DNA from: Burkholderia aenigmatica
GTDB lineage: Bacteria > Pseudomonadota > Gammaproteobacteria > Burkholderiales > Burkholderiaceae
Length of the DNA stretch: 64,000 nucleotides
Direction: 5' to 3'
Assembly: GCF_902499175.1 (NCBI RefSeq)
Contig: NZ_CABVQC010000047.1
Coordinates: 1-64,000, forward strand
Made by a program: the position numbers and the translations under genes
In this document: positions 1 to 8,913 of the stretch, one piece after another
Layout: every line of letters starts with the position of its first letter
Numbering within the stretch: position 1 is the stretch's first letter
Notes under the pieces: generated by a model
The model's database searches: none
Told to the model about the DNA's origin: nothing
The model's input: only the letters and a program-made list of their open reading frames with translations

Positions 1-2
1 AC

Positions 3-98
3 CTCGCATCGGCCTGCTCTTCCTTGATCTCGGGAACCTACATCGTGCAGGACCGACCGAGGTATTTCAACGACCTGCTAGACACCACCCCACTATAG
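3..98 (+). CDS. possible 3' end of a gene entering the window
   Basis: An open frame enters from the left edge and stops with TAG at 96-98. Its last residues read ISGTYIVQDRPRYFNDLLD and then TTPL. The mixed composition looks more like a real protein end than random frame, but no family is recognised. It could equally be chance. Sequence to the left of the window would decide. Confidence 0.25.
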   Translation, partial: LASACSSLISGTYIVQDRPRYFNDLLDTTPL

Positions 99-202
99 GT
101 CGGATGAATGGGTCCGTCGAGGCGGCATGTTCCTATCGACGACCGTCGCCGAGACGGGACATCGCGTCGCGGACAGGCAGTCAAAGAAACGTTCCCGGTC
201 AC

Positions 203-274
203 ATGAGCACGCAACTCACCGCAGCACCTGCAACCGTCACTCCAATGATGCAGCAGTACCTGCGCCTTATCTGA
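203..274 (+). pseudogene. mutS 5' fragment (mismatch-repair ATPase, first 22 residues)
   Basis: The frame from ATG 203 begins MSTQLTAAPATVTP and continues MMQQYLRL. The TPMMQQYLRL stretch is the very conserved N-terminus of MutS, the DNA mismatch recognition protein. After RL the match ends at once (I, then TGA), and nothing resembling the expected next segment (FYRMGDFYELF) follows in any frame. This is therefore a small remnant, not a working gene. It probably marks a recombination junction at the edge of the accessory block. A functional mutS should exist elsewhere. Confidence 0.6.
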
Positions 275-294
275 CAAGTCATAACTCACAAAGC

Positions 295-330
295 TACGCT
301 AAAACCTACGCCAAGACTTACGCCGATGCT
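295..330 (+). repeat. three degenerate 12-bp direct repeats
   Basis: Three consecutive 12-mers start with TACGC: TACGCTAAAACC, TACGCCAAGACT and TACGCCGATGCT. They lie just after the mutS fragment. They could be binding sites of an element's recombinase or simply a short slipped repeat; no function is claimed. Confidence 0.35.
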
Positions 331-448
331 TTTCGAAATTGATAGACTCCAGCGCGAAGCGGTCCAAGCTCAACCGCAATGAAAGTGATAAGCGCAATGC
401 TTATCCAGTAAGGCTCTGACTCCTTGCTGTAGCAAATTTGTAGCACAT

Positions 449-477
449 AATAAAGCCCGCTCGCTGCGGGCTTTATT
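449..477. terminator. strong bidirectional intrinsic terminator
   Basis: A perfect 12-bp stem (AATAAAGCCCGC pairing with GCGGGCTTTATT) closes a 5-nt loop. A/T-rich arms give a T tract on both strands. On the minus strand it can end the vgrG-effector-immunity transcript, whose last gene stops at 555. The bases before it (430-446) hold two direct copies of TGTAGCA. Positions 331-448 hold no gene that I can see. Confidence 0.8.
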
Positions 478-554
478 GCTTCTGAGCATCAGTCCCGGCT
501 ATTCGCAGTGCCCGATCAAGCGGTAGGATACGTCGTTCGAAGATCATTACGTCG

Positions 555-1016
555 CTACTCCTCTGCTAACCCGCTCAAATCTACAGGTTTGGGATTTACC
601 TGCGCGCTCACAGCACGCTGTAATGTCCCCGGTTTTCTACGCAGCGCGTATGCCCGCATTACGGACAATGGCGCAAATTCAAGCCCCTCGATGCTGGTAT
701 GCCCCACGATTACTGGGCTATTGAAGTTTATATTCTTCTCATCATCAAGTGGCAACGCCCACTTCCCACCGTAGCATTCTCTAACGATCTCCCCAAGGTA
801 GCGAGCAAACGTAACCACAAGTCCCGATACGTAGTCTTTCTCCTTTCCATCAGACAGGAGATCAAACAGTTTTTCCAAATTCGGCAAATCATCCAACCCG
901 ACCTTCAATTCTATTCCGCGCCTCTTCGCCTCATCAGACAACCAATCCAACTGTTCGTCCATTACCATCAAGAAATCGTCAAACTTCTCTTCGGCCGCGT
1001 TTCTATCAAATGTCAT
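555..1016 (-). CDS. candidate immunity protein for the upstream PAAR-like effector
   Basis: This 153-residue acidic protein has no signal peptide or membrane segment and matches no family that I recognise. It lies 12 bp downstream of the PAAR-like effector gene on the same strand. Its size, cytosolic character and position last in a vgrG-adaptor-effector cassette are typical of an immunity protein that neutralises the effector toxin. That role is inference from context. It is close to the terminator at 449-477, so it probably ends the operon. Base composition is lower in GC than the window average, as for the whole block. Confidence 0.6.
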   Translation of the reverse strand: MTFDRNAAEEKFDDFLMVMDEQLDWLSDEAKRRGIELKVGLDDLPNLEKLFDLLSDGKEKDYVSGLVVTFARYLGEIVRECYGGKWALPLDDEKNINFNSPVIVGHTSIEGLEFAPLSVMRAYALRRKPGTLQRAVSAQVNPKPVDLSGLAEE

Positions 1017-1028
1017 TTCGCATTCCTT

Positions 1029-2756
1029 TTACGGAATTTTTGGACCAATATGGGCATCCACACCAGCCTTCTCCAAAGCGTCAAGATAGGGCTTTGATGC
1101 ACCTTGCTCCAAAATATGTTCGACCTGCCAACCTTGCTTGACCAGTTCACCGTCTTTTTGAATTGCCAGGATGTTTTCCTTCGTCAAGCTTACAGGACCT
1201 GTTTTGAGCTGTCCTGCATACATTTCGTCCGCCTTCAGGATATCAATCTGGCGATTTGTGAGAGGTGTCTTGAGCGTCCCCTCCGAAGCACCCATGGCAT
1301 CACGATATGCAGCTTCACGTTCAGCGCCAAACTGGTAGTTGCGCATATTTGTATCGTACTGTTTGCTCCATGCCTCGTAATCTTTCTTTCCCCCTCTCGC
1401 TTTGTATCTCTCCCACCTTGCCGCTTTATGCTCGAGTGAACCGGGTTTTGGCTTGCCAGAAATCTTTAGTCCGTCTCCTGCCGGCCCCGCTTCGACTGGC
1501 TTAGCCACCTTCGATACGTCAGCGGCCCCTTCAGCCCCCTTGGCCGTCGCGGCCCCCGCCTCCCCGGTCTTTCCTACCGCACTCGATACGTCCGCCACTT
1601 CTCCAGCCTTGCCAGCTACATTTGTCGCTTCACCCATCTTACCGGCAACGTTCGCCGCCTCGCCAATCTTCCCCGCCACATTCCCCACTTCGCCGGCTTT
1701 GCCCGCCGCACCGACGCCACCAGCGAACAGACCTCCAATGTCGACCATGCCACGCCCAAGCGCCTCGCCGTAGTTGCCTTGACTCCACGCTTCCATGTAC
1801 GGCTTGGTGATGCCATCGACAATCGCCCCCGGATGGTCGTAGATCGCTTGGGCGGTCTTTCCGGCTGAGTCCAGCGTCTGCGAGTACCCGTGATAGTCGT
1901 ATAACCCTGTCAGATCAGACAGGCCCTCAGCAGCCTGCGACACTGGCGATAACTTGGCTGCCCCGACTCCTAACCCGACCAAGCCCTTACCCATATCCCA
2001 CACCGCACCGCCGGCCCCCTTGAAGAACCCGCCGACCTGATGCATGACGCCCTTCTCGGGTGGCGGATTAGCATCTCCCGCGACGTTCCCGCTCGCATCC
2101 ACCGAGCTTCCCGGCGCGGGAGCGGTTACATAGGTACCCGTACAGTTGCCGGAATTCATCGTGCACGGATCACCGTCACGAATAACCGGATGACCGCCCG
2201 CGCGAACCGTCGTGCTTCCTTTCGTCGGCTTGGTCTCGCCTCCCACCGTACCGGAACCCACTCCATCGGCCGAGCCCGCCTCGTCGCCTGTACAGGTCGG
2301 GACCACACTCTGATCGAGCACGTATGCCGGCTTTCCGTTGAATCGCACGCTCGGCACGATGCCCGATGACCCGCTCAGATCCGACACAACCTGATAGGGC
2401 ACGGGCGGCGTCGAACTGCCCATCGGCGTCTTGCAGACATCAGGCGTGCTACTGACGGCCTTGAAGCTACCGTCCTGTCTCGATGCAATCCGATTGCCCT
2501 TGGAGAAGTGATCGGACGGTTGCGCCTTATCCTGCGGCTTATAGACGCCTGTTTCAAAGCGCCTTTGAACTGACTTCCCCGCCTCGTCAAATATATCCCG
2601 CAGGTCGGGACGGTCGCTCCACGGATTCGGTGTGTTCCATAGAGCATCCAGATTTTTCACCGCGTCACGGGCCTGCTCGACACTCTGGATGTTGAAGTGC
2701 TCGCGGAAAACATCGCCCGCGTCACCGGTAACAGTAATCTCCAACGGTTCAGCCAT
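1029..2756 (-). CDS. PAAR-like (DUF4150) type VI effector with a C-terminal nuclease-like toxin domain
   Basis: The 575-residue protein is modular. Residues about 1-90 form an N-terminal region. Residues about 100-208 are a DUF4150/PAAR-like spike domain, with the VCKTP motif near 107 and a Cys-rich end near 198-205. Residues about 350-400 carry a ten-residue repeat of the type GKxGExxNVA. Residues about 435-575 are a toxin-like tip. The tip has Asp505 followed by QLKTG at 516-520, then a WQVEHIL stretch near 543. This resembles PD-(D/E)xK-fold polymorphic toxin tips in which a Glu or Gln precedes x-Lys. It would be loaded on VgrG and delivered to a rival cell. It overlaps the DUF2169 gene by 8 bp. 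The nuclease assignment is inference from motif spacing. Confidence 0.8.
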   Translation of the reverse strand: MAEPLEITVTGDAGDVFREHFNIQSVEQARDAVKNLDALWNTPNPWSDRPDLRDIFDEAGKSVQRRFETGVYKPQDKAQPSDHFSKGNRIASRQDGSFKAVSSTPDVCKTPMGSSTPPVPYQVVSDLSGSSGIVPSVRFNGKPAYVLDQSVVPTCTGDEAGSADGVGSGTVGGETKPTKGSTTVRAGGHPVIRDGDPCTMNSGNCTGTYVTAPAPGSSVDASGNVAGDANPPPEKGVMHQVGGFFKGAGGAVWDMGKGLVGLGVGAAKLSPVSQAAEGLSDLTGLYDYHGYSQTLDSAGKTAQAIYDHPGAIVDGITKPYMEAWSQGNYGEALGRGMVDIGGLFAGGVGAAGKAGEVGNVAGKIGEAANVAGKMGEATNVAGKAGEVADVSSAVGKTGEAGAATAKGAEGAADVSKVAKPVEAGPAGDGLKISGKPKPGSLEHKAARWERYKARGGKKDYEAWSKQYDTNMRNYQFGAEREAAYRDAMGASEGTLKTPLTNRQIDILKADEMYAGQLKTGPVSLTKENILAIQKDGELVKQGWQVEHILEQGASKPYLDALEKAGVDAHIGPKIP

Positions 2757-4092
2757 GTTGCGCTCCGGTCGATACGATCGAAGTTACCGGCGAACCTGCA
2801 GCAAGTCGTTCCAAGTCGGCATGATTCACAAACCTTGCCTCGAAGCGCTGCGCACGCATGGACTTCATCAGCGTCGCGCGCCACACCAACGTCACCATAG
2901 GCTTCGCAGCGTCCGACACATCGACAGACAACGTATCGAGCAGCAGCGGCGCGAACTTGAGCGACTGGTCGGTGTAGACCCATCCCATCGGTAGATGTCC
3001 TGGCAATACGATGCGCAGGATCGTATTGCCACGCTCGTCGACGGCCGATCCGGGCGTGCCGGCAGGAACAAGATTCGTCAGCGCGATCGTCTCGTTACCC
3101 TTCAGGTGCGGCAGCTGCATCTGCGGATGCGCGCCGTTCCAGTACCTGAACTGAAAATCGTCTGGTAAGCCCGGATGGCGCTCGGCGAGCCACTGGTCAT
3201 CGTAGGTGCCAGCAAGCTCACGCCTCGATCGCCACGCTTTCCCGACGATACCAAGGCCAGCCGGATGCAGCGACGGATGCGCCTGCCCATTCGAAGCTGC
3301 TAGCCACGCTTGTATCGAGATGGGTTCACTGCTGGCTTCGACCTGCGGAGCAGCGACCTTCTGCTGCTTCGTCGCGGTAAGGAACCAACGCTCGGCAAAC
3401 CCGAGACCGATCGGATTGTCTTCGCAGGCCGTATGCGCCACCGGAACGTTATCTTGATCGGGATGTGCAGCCTGCTGTTTGTCATCAAGCCGAGATGGCT
3501 TCGGCACACGTTTCGCGCCGGGGTCATGTGCGTTGACGCGACACTGACCACCCCATGCGTATTCGTAACGCATAGGCAGCGCTGTGATTGACTCGGGCGG
3601 CGTCAGCCACCAGTCGAGGGGACGCACGATGCCGAGCGAGGCGATCTTCACGAGTCGATTCATGCTTCGACCAAACATCGAACGCCGAGCAAAGTACCTT
3701 TGACCTGTCACGGACAGCCTGCGATCCAGTAGGACTTTCGTCGTCGGCACACCCGCGTCGTCGTCGGATCCCATGAGCGCCGACACAATTCGAACGCCCG
3801 CCGCGAAGCGCGGCAACGATCGCCCCTGCGGCGCGTAGGCCGTCCCGTTGATCAGTACATCGCAAAGCGGTTTATATGGCGCGAGATCGCTTTCCTCTGC
3901 CACGCTGGACTGATTCGGCTCGCCGTGGAAGCGATCTGATGTCGCGAGCGGCGTCTGCTCCTGTGCCAGCACCAGCGAGCCATTGCGCAGTTCGAAAGTC
4001 TGCCGCAATACAACGGTATGGAACGATGCGCCGTTCGGCGCAAACGATTCGAACGCTAGCGCAGGGAAAGGCGTGTGATTGGAGAATTCCAT
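2749..4092 (-). CDS. DUF2169 type VI secretion adaptor protein
   Basis: The 447-residue protein starts with the DUF2169 pattern, including FSNHTPFPALAFESF, the TFEL strand and the ADVLING-like CDVLINGTAY segment. DUF2169 proteins are adaptors or chaperones that help PAAR-like effectors dock on the VgrG spike. The gene sits 11 bp after vgrG and overlaps the effector gene, which fits translational coupling within a vgrG-adaptor-effector-immunity cassette. No signal peptide is present. The family call rests on the N-terminal half. The specific partner is inferred from gene order. Confidence 0.85.
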   Translation of the reverse strand: MEFSNHTPFPALAFESFAPNGASFHTVVLRQTFELRNGSLVLAQEQTPLATSDRFHGEPNQSSVAEESDLAPYKPLCDVLINGTAYAPQGRSLPRFAAGVRIVSALMGSDDDAGVPTTKVLLDRRLSVTGQRYFARRSMFGRSMNRLVKIASLGIVRPLDWWLTPPESITALPMRYEYAWGGQCRVNAHDPGAKRVPKPSRLDDKQQAAHPDQDNVPVAHTACEDNPIGLGFAERWFLTATKQQKVAAPQVEASSEPISIQAWLAASNGQAHPSLHPAGLGIVGKAWRSRRELAGTYDDQWLAERHPGLPDDFQFRYWNGAHPQMQLPHLKGNETIALTNLVPAGTPGSAVDERGNTILRIVLPGHLPMGWVYTDQSLKFAPLLLDTLSVDVSDAAKPMVTLVWRATLMKSMRAQRFEARFVNHADLERLAAGSPVTSIVSTGAQHG

Positions 4093-4103
4093 CGCTGCCC
4101 CTG

Positions 4104-6215
4104 TCAGTTGACGTCAACGTCCTTGCCGTTGATCTGCACTGGCCCGGAGCCCTCAATCAGCAACTGCGTTCCGCGCAACGTGATGTGCCCATTGCTCTCC
4201 ATAACGAGAACTGCGCTCCCAGTCTTGAGCTCAATTCGGTCGCCGGCCGTGATCGTGTAGGTTTTCCCGACCATGGTGGTCTTGGAAAGACCGACTTCCT
4301 CGGCACTTGCCAAGCCGGCCGACGTATTGACAGCCCCAGCCACCGTCACCTGATAGCCACCACCCACTGTCAGCGCCTTTGCGAGCCCCACCGTCTCCGT
4401 CGACGTCAATGCGATCAAGAGGTTTTCCATCCCCTCGATCGTTTCGTTTCGGTTGCCGCCGACCGTCAGCGTTTCGTTATTACCTACGGTTTCCGTCCGA
4501 TCCACGCCGATGTGAAGGGTCTCGTTGTTGTCGACCGTCTCGGTTCGATCGTGCTTCACATGCACCGTTTCGTCATGGTCGATGTTCTTCGTGCGATCGT
4601 TGCCGACCCAGTGTGACTCGTCGTGCTCGACCTCGAGACGCTGATCCTTCTCAGCATGCAGCCAGACCTCTTCCGCCCCCTTTTTGTCCTCGAAGCGAAT
4701 CGCGTTGGCCGTGTTGACGTTACCGGTCTTGGTCGAGCGAGTGAGAATCCCGCTCTGCGTCGCATTCGCGGGCAGCCCCCATGGCGGCATGTTCCCCGAG
4801 TTGTACACGCTCGAGATAATCAGGGGCCTATCTGGATTTCCATCCAGAAAAATGACGACCACCTCATCCCCGATTCGCGGAATCTGAATCATCCCGAATC
4901 CGCGCCCGGCCCACGGCTGCCCGACACGCACCCAGCACGAGCTGCCCTGATTGCGCTTGCCGAGACGATCCCAATGAAACTGCACCTTCACACGACCGAG
5001 ATTATCCGTGTAGATCTCTTCACCCTGCGGGCCCACGACGATCGCAGTTTGCGGTCCGATGATAGACGGCCGCTCAATCGTAAAGGCAGGACGATATGGA
5101 ATCTTCTTGCGGATACAGGTGAAACTGCACTGGTAGCTCCCCGCGCCCTCGCCTGCCTGATAGTTGTTCGTGCCGCTGTGCGTCACCGACGTAATCAGAA
5201 ACTGACGATCCTCCGGTTTTGCATCGCCGTGGTCGTAGTGATCGTCCAACTCGAAATACCGGCACGGCGACAATCGCCGACTGGTGCTCGTCCCGACGAA
5301 GACCTTGCTGTTGGCTGCAAGCGCCTGCGTCCTGAAGCGCGTCAACTCCTCTCCTCGGTCACTATCGGCAAAACCGTGTTCCCCTAGGTAGTCGTACACC
5401 TCGTACGACGGCACTTCGCCCTGATTTACCTCGGTACCTCCCGATACAAACCGGCGCGCATGCGGAACCTTGTAGTCGAATGTCTTCAGGCCGACGCTAT
5501 TGGATTCCAGTTGCCGACTTGCCTGGAAGGACGTCACTACCGCCAGATTGTCGAGCGCCTCGTCCTTCGTATACTGCAGTACCGGGCTGCGGCCGTCGAT
5601 CTGCTTCGCTGCGATCGAGTTATCCGTGATGATCAGCTTGTGACCATCCTTCGCATGCTCGAAGAAAAAGAACAGGCCATCTTCCTGCATCAGCCGTTCG
5701 ACGAATTCGAGATCGGTTTCACGATACTGCGTGCAGTAACTGCGGTTCTTCGTACCTTTCGACAGTCGGAACTCGAACGACGCGATCTTCCCGTACTCTT
5801 GAAATACCTTCGAAAGAATGTCCTCGGTGTTTTCCTCTTGGAAAACGCGAATGTCGCGACGGCGAGACAGCATCCAGAGCCACGGCACGATGACCGCGCT
5901 ATAGACCGTGAAACCGCCATCGTTGTCCAGGTGAGTGAAGCTGGCAACGTAACCGTGAAAGTACCGCTCCTCCGAACTCGCCAGCGCATCGGTCAGCTGT
6001 AACGTAATCGTCACAGATTGACCGATCATCTTTTTCAGTTCGATATTCGGATCTTGCGATGCGAGACGGACGTGAATCTCGAAATTTTGAGATAAGCCTT
6101 CAGCGCACTGAAAATCGACAAGCACCAGATCGGACCGCCCTTTCATTGGCGTCTGAATGGTGAAAAGCCGGTTGGCTTGAAGACCAAAAAAACTCGCAAT
6201 ATCTGACATTTGCAT
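4104..6215 (-). CDS. vgrG: type VI secretion tip protein VgrG (TssI)
   Basis: This 703-residue protein forms the trimeric needle tip of the type VI machine. Residues 1-370 carry the gp27/gp44-like base, starting with LFTIQTPMKG. The OB-fold gp5 region near 400-480 shows the hallmark stretches GRVKVQFHWD and WVRVGQPWAG, then GDEVVVIFLDGNPDRP. Residues about 530-690 are the beta-helix stalk, with repeated DRTETV and NNETLxxG units. There is no appended catalytic domain beyond the stalk, so cargo is likely attached through the downstream PAAR-like effector. Length is normal for the family. Divergent transcription from tssF leaves a 134-bp shared promoter region. Confidence 0.95.
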   Translation of the reverse strand: MQMSDIASFFGLQANRLFTIQTPMKGRSDLVLVDFQCAEGLSQNFEIHVRLASQDPNIELKKMIGQSVTITLQLTDALASSEERYFHGYVASFTHLDNDGGFTVYSAVIVPWLWMLSRRRDIRVFQEENTEDILSKVFQEYGKIASFEFRLSKGTKNRSYCTQYRETDLEFVERLMQEDGLFFFFEHAKDGHKLIITDNSIAAKQIDGRSPVLQYTKDEALDNLAVVTSFQASRQLESNSVGLKTFDYKVPHARRFVSGGTEVNQGEVPSYEVYDYLGEHGFADSDRGEELTRFRTQALAANSKVFVGTSTSRRLSPCRYFELDDHYDHGDAKPEDRQFLITSVTHSGTNNYQAGEGAGSYQCSFTCIRKKIPYRPAFTIERPSIIGPQTAIVVGPQGEEIYTDNLGRVKVQFHWDRLGKRNQGSSCWVRVGQPWAGRGFGMIQIPRIGDEVVVIFLDGNPDRPLIISSVYNSGNMPPWGLPANATQSGILTRSTKTGNVNTANAIRFEDKKGAEEVWLHAEKDQRLEVEHDESHWVGNDRTKNIDHDETVHVKHDRTETVDNNETLHIGVDRTETVGNNETLTVGGNRNETIEGMENLLIALTSTETVGLAKALTVGGGYQVTVAGAVNTSAGLASAEEVGLSKTTMVGKTYTITAGDRIELKTGSAVLVMESNGHITLRGTQLLIEGSGPVQINGKDVDVN

Positions 6216-6349
6216 GGCAGCCTCGGAACCCCGTAGTGAACGGGCAGGATATTATTCGTCGGTGGATTTTAAACTGCTTGTCCCTGGCTGACTCAAGTTT
6301 TACGATTCTTGTGCCTTTGCTATTGGGGACGGAGTTGTATGGAAGGTGA

Positions 6350-8224
6350 ATGGAAACACTGCTGCCCCACTACGAATACGAGGTCGGCCTGCTGTTGCGC
6401 GGTCTGACGGAGTTTGCCCAGCGTTACCCGAAGATCGGAGCGCGGCTCGGGATCGGGAATGGTCACGGTGATCTGCACGTCGACCGGATGATTCAGACGT
6501 TCGCGCTACTAGGAGCGCGGATCGACGCGAAGCTCGAGGACAGCTATCCTGAATTCACCGAAGCGTTGCTCGAAACACTGTATCCGCAGTACTTGCGCAC
6601 GGTACCCGCTTGCGCGATCGCGCAATTCGACCCCAGCGCCCTGTTCAATCAACTGACGACGCCACTCACGGTCACGCGCGGCACATCGCTCGACGCCAAT
6701 GCTGCTGCGTTCCGGTTTCGAACGGTCTATGACGTAATACTGTCGCCGCTACGCATTCATTCGGCACGATATGCACCTGCTACACTGGCCCCTTCAACGG
6801 TTCGCTTGCCAGCAGACATCACCGGCATCATCTCGATCACGTTCGCCAGCGCAACGCCGTCTGAAACCTTCGATTCCGCGATCCCGTCCGACTTCGTTCG
6901 CACACACCTGTCCGGCGATAGACCGCTGGTCGCGACGCTGACCGACTCTTTGCTGCAGCACGCCTGCGCTGCATTCGTTGAGGTCGACCAGAGCGGACGG
7001 TGGAGCGCATTGTCGAAAGTTCCAATCGAGATGGTGGGCTTCGACGAGAACGAACAGCTATTACCGAAGGAGCCCGTCAACACTTCCGCCGCGCTCCAAT
7101 ACTTGATCGAATCTTTCGCGTTCCCGGAGAAATTCGATTTCATCGACGTCGATCTGGAACGAATGCGACGCGCCGCACGCGCACCTGAAGCACGGCTGCT
7201 AACGCTGCATGTCGCGATTCGCGGCCTAGCCGAGAAATCAAGCGCAGGCCAAGCAATAAATGGCCTGGACGCTACCGCTTTCCAGCTGTTCTGCACCCCG
7301 GTCGTCAATCTGTTCAAGCGAGATGCAACGCCAATCCAGTTGACGAGCGCCGACATGGCGTACCCCGTGACGCCCGTCCCGCTACAGACAGGCGTTCCGC
7401 TCGACGTGTATTCGATCGACGCCGTCTATCTCGGTGATCGAACACAATCCGATCAGGACAAGATTGCAGTGACTCGTCAGACCACGCGCACCACAGTCCT
7501 GCCGTATCATGCGTTTAGTCACAGTCGGCCCGCCGATCCAGCGGTTGCCTACTGGACAGCATTTCGAGATCCTCACACGGCAGCCGGTGCATCTCGTTCG
7601 CCGCTCCTGCTATCACTGGTCAGTTTCGCGGGAAACGCCACCCATCCGAAGCGCCAACAAGTCGACGTAGAAGTCACGGCAACCAACGGCGATTTGCCCT
7701 CTCGCTTGCCGATCGGCGCGCCTGACAGCGACCTGCTGCATGATGGTGCCGCGCTGGCATGTCCGATCCGACTTCTCGCACGACCGACCTTGCCAAGCAA
7801 GCTGCCTCGCGGACATAACTCTTTGTGGCGGGTTCTGGCCGGCATGTCACTCCATCCGTTTGACCTGACTCAAATAGGATTGAAAACCTTCAAGGATTTT
7901 CTCCGACTGCACGCACCGCGTGCGAACGTCATCGCACAGCGCAGCATCGATGCAATCACCGGACTTGACTACCAACCCGCTATCAAATGGATGTCGCTAG
8001 CCAGCCAATTTCCGTCGTTCGTACGCGGAGTGGAAATCATCGTGTCTCTGGACGAAGATGCGCTACGCGATGTCACGCTGAGCCTGTTCGCAAGGGTGCT
8101 TGATCGATTCTTCGCACCCTACGCGCCGACAAACAGCTACGTCCAATTGATCCTCCGATCGGCAAAAAATGGGACGGAGTTGCTGCGCCGCTCCACTCAA
8201 CCGGGGATACGCCCCGTACTCTAG
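6350..8224 (+). CDS. tssF: type VI secretion baseplate subunit TssF (lone copy)
   Basis: The 624-residue product has the TssF/ImpG/VasA N-terminus: LLPHYEYEVGLL, the FAQRYPKIGARLG segment and DPHVDRMIQ-like DLHVDRMIQTFALL. TssF is a baseplate subunit that normally works with TssG, TssE and TssK under the spike. A Shine-Dalgarno-like GGAAGG lies 9 bp before ATG 6350. Full family length suggests it is intact. Oddly, no tssG follows, and the next gene is on the opposite strand. It may supply an alternative baseplate for the adjacent VgrG, or be a leftover from a larger cluster. Confidence 0.9.
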   Translation: METLLPHYEYEVGLLLRGLTEFAQRYPKIGARLGIGNGHGDLHVDRMIQTFALLGARIDAKLEDSYPEFTEALLETLYPQYLRTVPACAIAQFDPSALFNQLTTPLTVTRGTSLDANAAAFRFRTVYDVILSPLRIHSARYAPATLAPSTVRLPADITGIISITFASATPSETFDSAIPSDFVRTHLSGDRPLVATLTDSLLQHACAAFVEVDQSGRWSALSKVPIEMVGFDENEQLLPKEPVNTSAALQYLIESFAFPEKFDFIDVDLERMRRAARAPEARLLTLHVAIRGLAEKSSAGQAINGLDATAFQLFCTPVVNLFKRDATPIQLTSADMAYPVTPVPLQTGVPLDVYSIDAVYLGDRTQSDQDKIAVTRQTTRTTVLPYHAFSHSRPADPAVAYWTAFRDPHTAAGASRSPLLLSLVSFAGNATHPKRQQVDVEVTATNGDLPSRLPIGAPDSDLLHDGAALACPIRLLARPTLPSKLPRGHNSLWRVLAGMSLHPFDLTQIGLKTFKDFLRLHAPRANVIAQRSIDAITGLDYQPAIKWMSLASQFPSFVRGVEIIVSLDEDALRDVTLSLFARVLDRFFAPYAPTNSYVQLILRSAKNGTELLRRSTQPGIRPVL

Positions 8225-8283
8225 CCAATCGGCAACGACGAGGCCTGTCGAGCTGCGTCAACCAATCCGTTTTTCGTTGATGA

Positions 8284-8910
8284 TCAGTTCACGCCCGGCA
8301 ATTCGCTGATCGGCCCCTGCTTTGGAATGGGTTCCTTGCCTTGATACGTCATTTGGCCAAACATGAGTCCACCGCCGAAGGAATCAGTCCACCCCTCCAT
8401 TCGACCGCGCGTTCTGATAAAAATCGGAGCCGACATGATTACCTGTCGCATGAATACCGCCCCGGCCAAGGGAACCATGGCAAGCTTCATTAGATTCGGA
8501 TTGATTCCGGCAAGCATAAACGTGCCGCTCCAACCAGCGAGGTACCCGAATGACAAATCGACATAGAGTACGCCGCCCTCAAAATTCTTGAGCTGCAATT
8601 CCTGGCCACGAAATGCTTCTGTCATGTATACCATGCCCGTGCTGTCAAAGCCTTTTGTCGCGCCGCTCCCACCTACACTACGCCCATGGATATTGAGTTT
8701 CGGCAGCTCAAGCTTACCTAGCTTGAGCCATTTGAGAATGGGAAATGACAATCCCGCCCCTACACTCGCGTATGTGAACTGCTCGGGTTGCCCCGATGGT
8801 GGATCAAACACCATGACGCCACCCGAAGCAAGAAGCAGGTCAAGGCCAACGCCACCGCCCGCCCCAGTGTCGTAAGCCCACTTGCTTTCTCTCAGTGTCT
8901 TTATCCACAT
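8284..8910 (-). CDS. uncharacterised glycine-rich 208-residue protein
   Basis: No known domain is recognised. The protein is rich in Gly and hydrophobic residues, with short amphipathic stretches such as GLDLLLASGGVMVF and LAGINPNLMKLAMVPLAG, and no clear signal peptide. It lies 3 bp after the DUF3592-like gene on the same strand, so the two are probably co-transcribed. Its place beside a type VI module makes an immunity or effector-associated role possible, but nothing in the sequence proves this. The stop lies 59 bp beyond the convergent tssF stop. Confidence 0.6.
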   Translation of the reverse strand: MWIKTLRESKWAYDTGAGGGVGLDLLLASGGVMVFDPPSGQPEQFTYASVGAGLSFPILKWLKLGKLELPKLNIHGRSVGGSGATKGFDSTGMVYMTEAFRGQELQLKNFEGGVLYVDLSFGYLAGWSGTFMLAGINPNLMKLAMVPLAGAVFMRQVIMSAPIFIRTRGRMEGWTDSFGGGLMFGQMTYQGKEPIPKQGPISELPGVN

Positions 8911-8913
8911 GAC

